A DNA stretch of 7,736 bases from Acidithiobacillus sp. GTDB taxonomy: Bacteria; Pseudomonadota; Gammaproteobacteria; Acidithiobacillales; Acidithiobacillaceae. Below the pieces are notes generated by a model. That model worked only from the letters and a program-made list of their open reading frames with translations, had not been told where the DNA came from and did not search any database. Within the stretch, counting starts at the first letter, position 1. Each line of letters begins with the position of its first letter. Below, one piece after another: positions 6,361 to 7,736 of the stretch. The position numbers and the translations under genes were made by a program. The stretch is taken from positions 1 to 7,736 of the forward strand of contig DAIAVG010000064.1 in NCBI GenBank assembly GCA_027445725.1. The letters run 5' to 3'.

Positions 6361-7065
6361 ATGCATAACTACGCCACAGAAAGCGACGCACTGGTCCCGC
6401 TGAACCGTGCGGAGGACACCTACCGACGGTTAAAAGAGGATCTATTCAATTTCCGCCTGCTGCCGGGCGATCATTTCAGCGAAAACGAGATTGCCGCACG
6501 CATGGAGGTGAGCCGCACTCCGGTACGTGAAGCGCTCTTCCGCCTACAGCGTGAAGGATACGTAAGCGTCTTGCCCAGAATGGGTTGGCAGGTACGACCA
6601 CTGGACTTCGAGAAATTCCATCAAATCTACGAAGTGCGAATCCTTCTGGAAGAATCTTCCCTACAGCGTCTGTCGCGTAAGGACAAGGTGCCAAGTATCG
6701 GAGCTTTAATGCAGGCCTGGTGTTGTCCGCCGGATTTGCGGGAAAGCAATGCGAAGACCGTCTGGATGCTGGATGAGGATTTCCATGCCGGGTTGGTGGC
6801 GGCAGGGGGAAATCCAGAAATATGGCGTATTCATCACGACGTCATGGAACGGTTGCGCATTATTCGCCGACTGGACTTCACCAAGCCACAAAGAGTTTCC
6901 GCGACCTATGAAGAACATGCCGCGATTCTCGAACAAATTCATCGCGGCCGCATCGGTGAAGCGCAGCGACTCCTGAGATCGCACATCGATGCTAGTCGCC
7001 TTGAAGTGCGCAAGATCACCCTGAGCATGCTTTACGAAGCCCGCCTCGAAAAAAGTAACATCTAA
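6361..7065 (+). CDS. GntR family transcriptional regulator, FCD subfamily
   Basis: A 234-residue DNA-binding regulator. The N-terminal winged helix-turn-helix covers about residues 15-80, with the recognition region ENEIAARMEVSRTPVREAL at 41-59 and the wing at 66-80. The C-terminal all-helical FCD ligand domain spans about 83-225. The usual metal/ligand residues are visible: D138 and H142 in DEDFH, H186 in EEH and H208 in SHI. It begins 7 nt after the urea carboxylase stop, so it is co-transcribed and probably senses urea or a pathway-related carboxylate; the ligand is unknown. The frame is open further upstream (from 6316), but that part lies inside urea carboxylase. The ATG at 6361 follows GAGGAG (6345-6350, 10-nt spacing) and gives a normal GntR N-terminus. 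Its likely targets are its own operon and the downstream transporter, both preceded by a TATACCA motif (inference). Confidence 0.9.
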   Translation: MHNYATESDALVPLNRAEDTYRRLKEDLFNFRLLPGDHFSENEIAARMEVSRTPVREALFRLQREGYVSVLPRMGWQVRPLDFEKFHQIYEVRILLEESSLQRLSRKDKVPSIGALMQAWCCPPDLRESNAKTVWMLDEDFHAGLVAAGGNPEIWRIHHDVMERLRIIRRLDFTKPQRVSATYEEHAAILEQIHRGRIGEAQRLLRSHIDASRLEVRKITLSMLYEARLEKSNI

Positions 7066-7234
7066 CGGACGCGAACAATAGGTAAAAGTGCGGGATATAA
7101 ATCACATTTTTACACCTGCGAAAAATCAAGAAAATGAGGTGAAGCATAATACATAAATTTCAATGAGCCTATATACCAGTCTTGTGGCTGGTCGTGGTCA
7201 ACCGGATGAACAGCGACATTTAAGGAGAAATATC
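7066..7234. other. AT-rich spacer between regulator and NCS1 gene
   Basis: This 169-bp spacer contains no gene. A weak bulged stem pairs GTAAAAGTG (7082-7090) with CACATTTTTAC (7103-7113); it could slow or end transcription but lacks a GC-rich stem. TATACCAG at 7172-7179 repeats eight bases found at 927-934 before atzF. A clear sigma-54 element was not found. TATATA at 7170-7175 could serve as a -10 element but has no good -35 partner. A separate promoter for the NCS1 gene is therefore likely but not placed. Confidence 0.5.
7175..7192 (+). repeat. Hairpin/dyad upstream of the NCS1 gene
   Basis: ACCAGTC (7175-7181) pairs with GGCTGGT (7186-7192) in seven pairs, one of them G-T, around the tetraloop TTGT. 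It overlaps the TATACCAG motif and lies 42 nt before the NCS1 start codon. No T run follows, so it is more likely an operator or leader structure than a terminator. Confidence 0.4.
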
Positions 7235-7736
7235 ATGGTTGCAGAAGTAAGAAGGGGCACTGAAAAAATAGCCAAGCGACTATTTAGCGGGTTTGTAAAT
7301 AACCCAGTTCTTGAAGATTATTCGTTACGTTACGCACCTTCTGGATTTCGCAAGTGGTCAGAATACGGAGTCGCGATGGCGGCGCTGGGTAGTATTGCCT
7401 ATATGGCAGATCTTGCCATTGGTGGTTCGCTTGCCATCCAGTATGGTTTTACAAATGCTTTTTTTGGCATTTTTACGGCTGCAATTATTATATTTCTAAC
7501 AGGCATTCCCATAGCCTACTATTCGTCAAAATATAATGTGGATGTTGATCTTCTGACCCGCGGTGCTGGCTTCGGGTATCTTGGGTCAACGATAACATCC
7601 GTGATATATGCCTCGTTTACTTTCATATTCTTCGCGCTTGAGGGATCCGTAATGTCCCAGGCGTTTACGCTTTTCTTTGGTATACCAATCGCCATATCCT
7701 ATATTATTTCATCACTGATTATTATACCTTTAGTGG
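7235..7736 (+). CDS. NCS1-family transporter (purine/cytosine/allantoin permease-like), N-terminal part
   Basis: The frame is open from the ATG at 7235 to the window end (167 residues seen). AAGGAG at 7222-7227, 7 nt before the ATG, is a near-perfect ribosome binding site. The cytoplasmic N-terminus contains PVLEDYSLRYAPSGFRKWSE (24-43), typical of NCS1 permeases just before helix 1. Hydrophobic helices are at about 44-69, 72-96, 111-138 and 147-167. The stretch DVDLLTRGAGFGYLGS (103-118) is the conserved NCS1 segment leading into helix 3. Known relatives move nucleobases, allantoin or hydantoins with a cation, so uptake of a nitrogen compound that ends as urea is a reasonable guess. Isoleucine is coded by ATA in 9 of 21 cases, unlike atzF and the urea carboxylase gene, where I found none. 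A closely similar N-terminus is, from memory, also found on membrane-bound sensor kinases, so the full protein may be longer than a transporter. Confidence 0.8.
   Translation, partial: MVAEVRRGTEKIAKRLFSGFVNNPVLEDYSLRYAPSGFRKWSEYGVAMAALGSIAYMADLAIGGSLAIQYGFTNAFFGIFTAAIIIFLTGIPIAYYSSKYNVDVDLLTRGAGFGYLGSTITSVIYASFTFIFFALEGSVMSQAFTLFFGIPIAISYIISSLIIIPLV

Noticed and set aside
7081..7116. Intrinsic terminator after the GntR gene
   Set aside because: The stem is AT-rich, bulged and not followed by a free T run, so it is listed only as a weak hairpin in the spacer.
7311..7499. 62-residue plus-strand frame inside the NCS1 gene
   Set aside because: Out-of-frame shadow of the NCS1 reading frame starting at 7235, which has the ribosome site and family motifs.
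1..7736. CRISPR array, insertion sequence or transposase
   Set aside because: No regularly spaced repeats, no terminal inverted repeats and no transposase-like frame were seen on either strand.

Overview
The window looks like a chromosomal segment of a moderately GC-rich proteobacterium. The evidence is a CCA-encoding tRNA-Thr, strong Shine-Dalgarno sequences, a sigma-54-type promoter and a GntR/FCD regulator. The species cannot be named from the sequence alone; a gammaproteobacterium or a relative such as Acidithiobacillia would fit, but this is inference.

Layout, all genes on the + strand. (1) 2-463: the C-terminal end of a flippase-like, LPG-synthase-TM/UPF0104-type membrane protein. (2) 476-551: tRNA-Thr(UGU), followed at 560-596 by a good intrinsic terminator and at 598-639 by a cluster of GGGCTAACC-type repeats. 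(3) 552-946: about 395 bp without a gene, dense in regulatory-looking structure. It holds a candidate NtrC-like enhancer (727-743), nested inverted repeats (791-869), a near-consensus sigma-54 -24/-12 promoter (897-911) and a 9-bp inverted repeat (916-941) covering the predicted transcription start and the ribosome binding site. (4) 947-7065: a compact operon of allophanate hydrolase (atzF), biotin-dependent urea carboxylase and a GntR/FCD regulator. The first two genes overlap by 8 bp and the third starts 7 nt after the second. (5) 7066-7234: an AT-rich spacer with two hairpins. (6) 7235 to the window end: the N-terminal 167 residues of an NCS1-family (purine/cytosine/allantoin-type) transporter, cut by the window edge, with visibly different codon use.

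How it works together: urea carboxylase uses ATP, bicarbonate and biotin to turn urea into allophanate (urea-1-carboxylate). Allophanate hydrolase then releases ammonia and CO2. This is the nickel-free two-enzyme alternative to urease. The sigma-54 promoter and NtrC-like site suggest induction under nitrogen limitation. The co-transcribed GntR protein probably adds substrate-level control, and a TATACCA (TGGTATA on the other strand) motif found upstream of both atzF and the transporter is a candidate operator. The transporter may supply the nitrogen compound, or may be the sensory N-terminus of a larger signalling protein. The usual companions of urea carboxylase (DUF1989 urea-carboxylase-associated proteins, an ABC transporter) are absent from the window, so this is a minimal version of the pathway.
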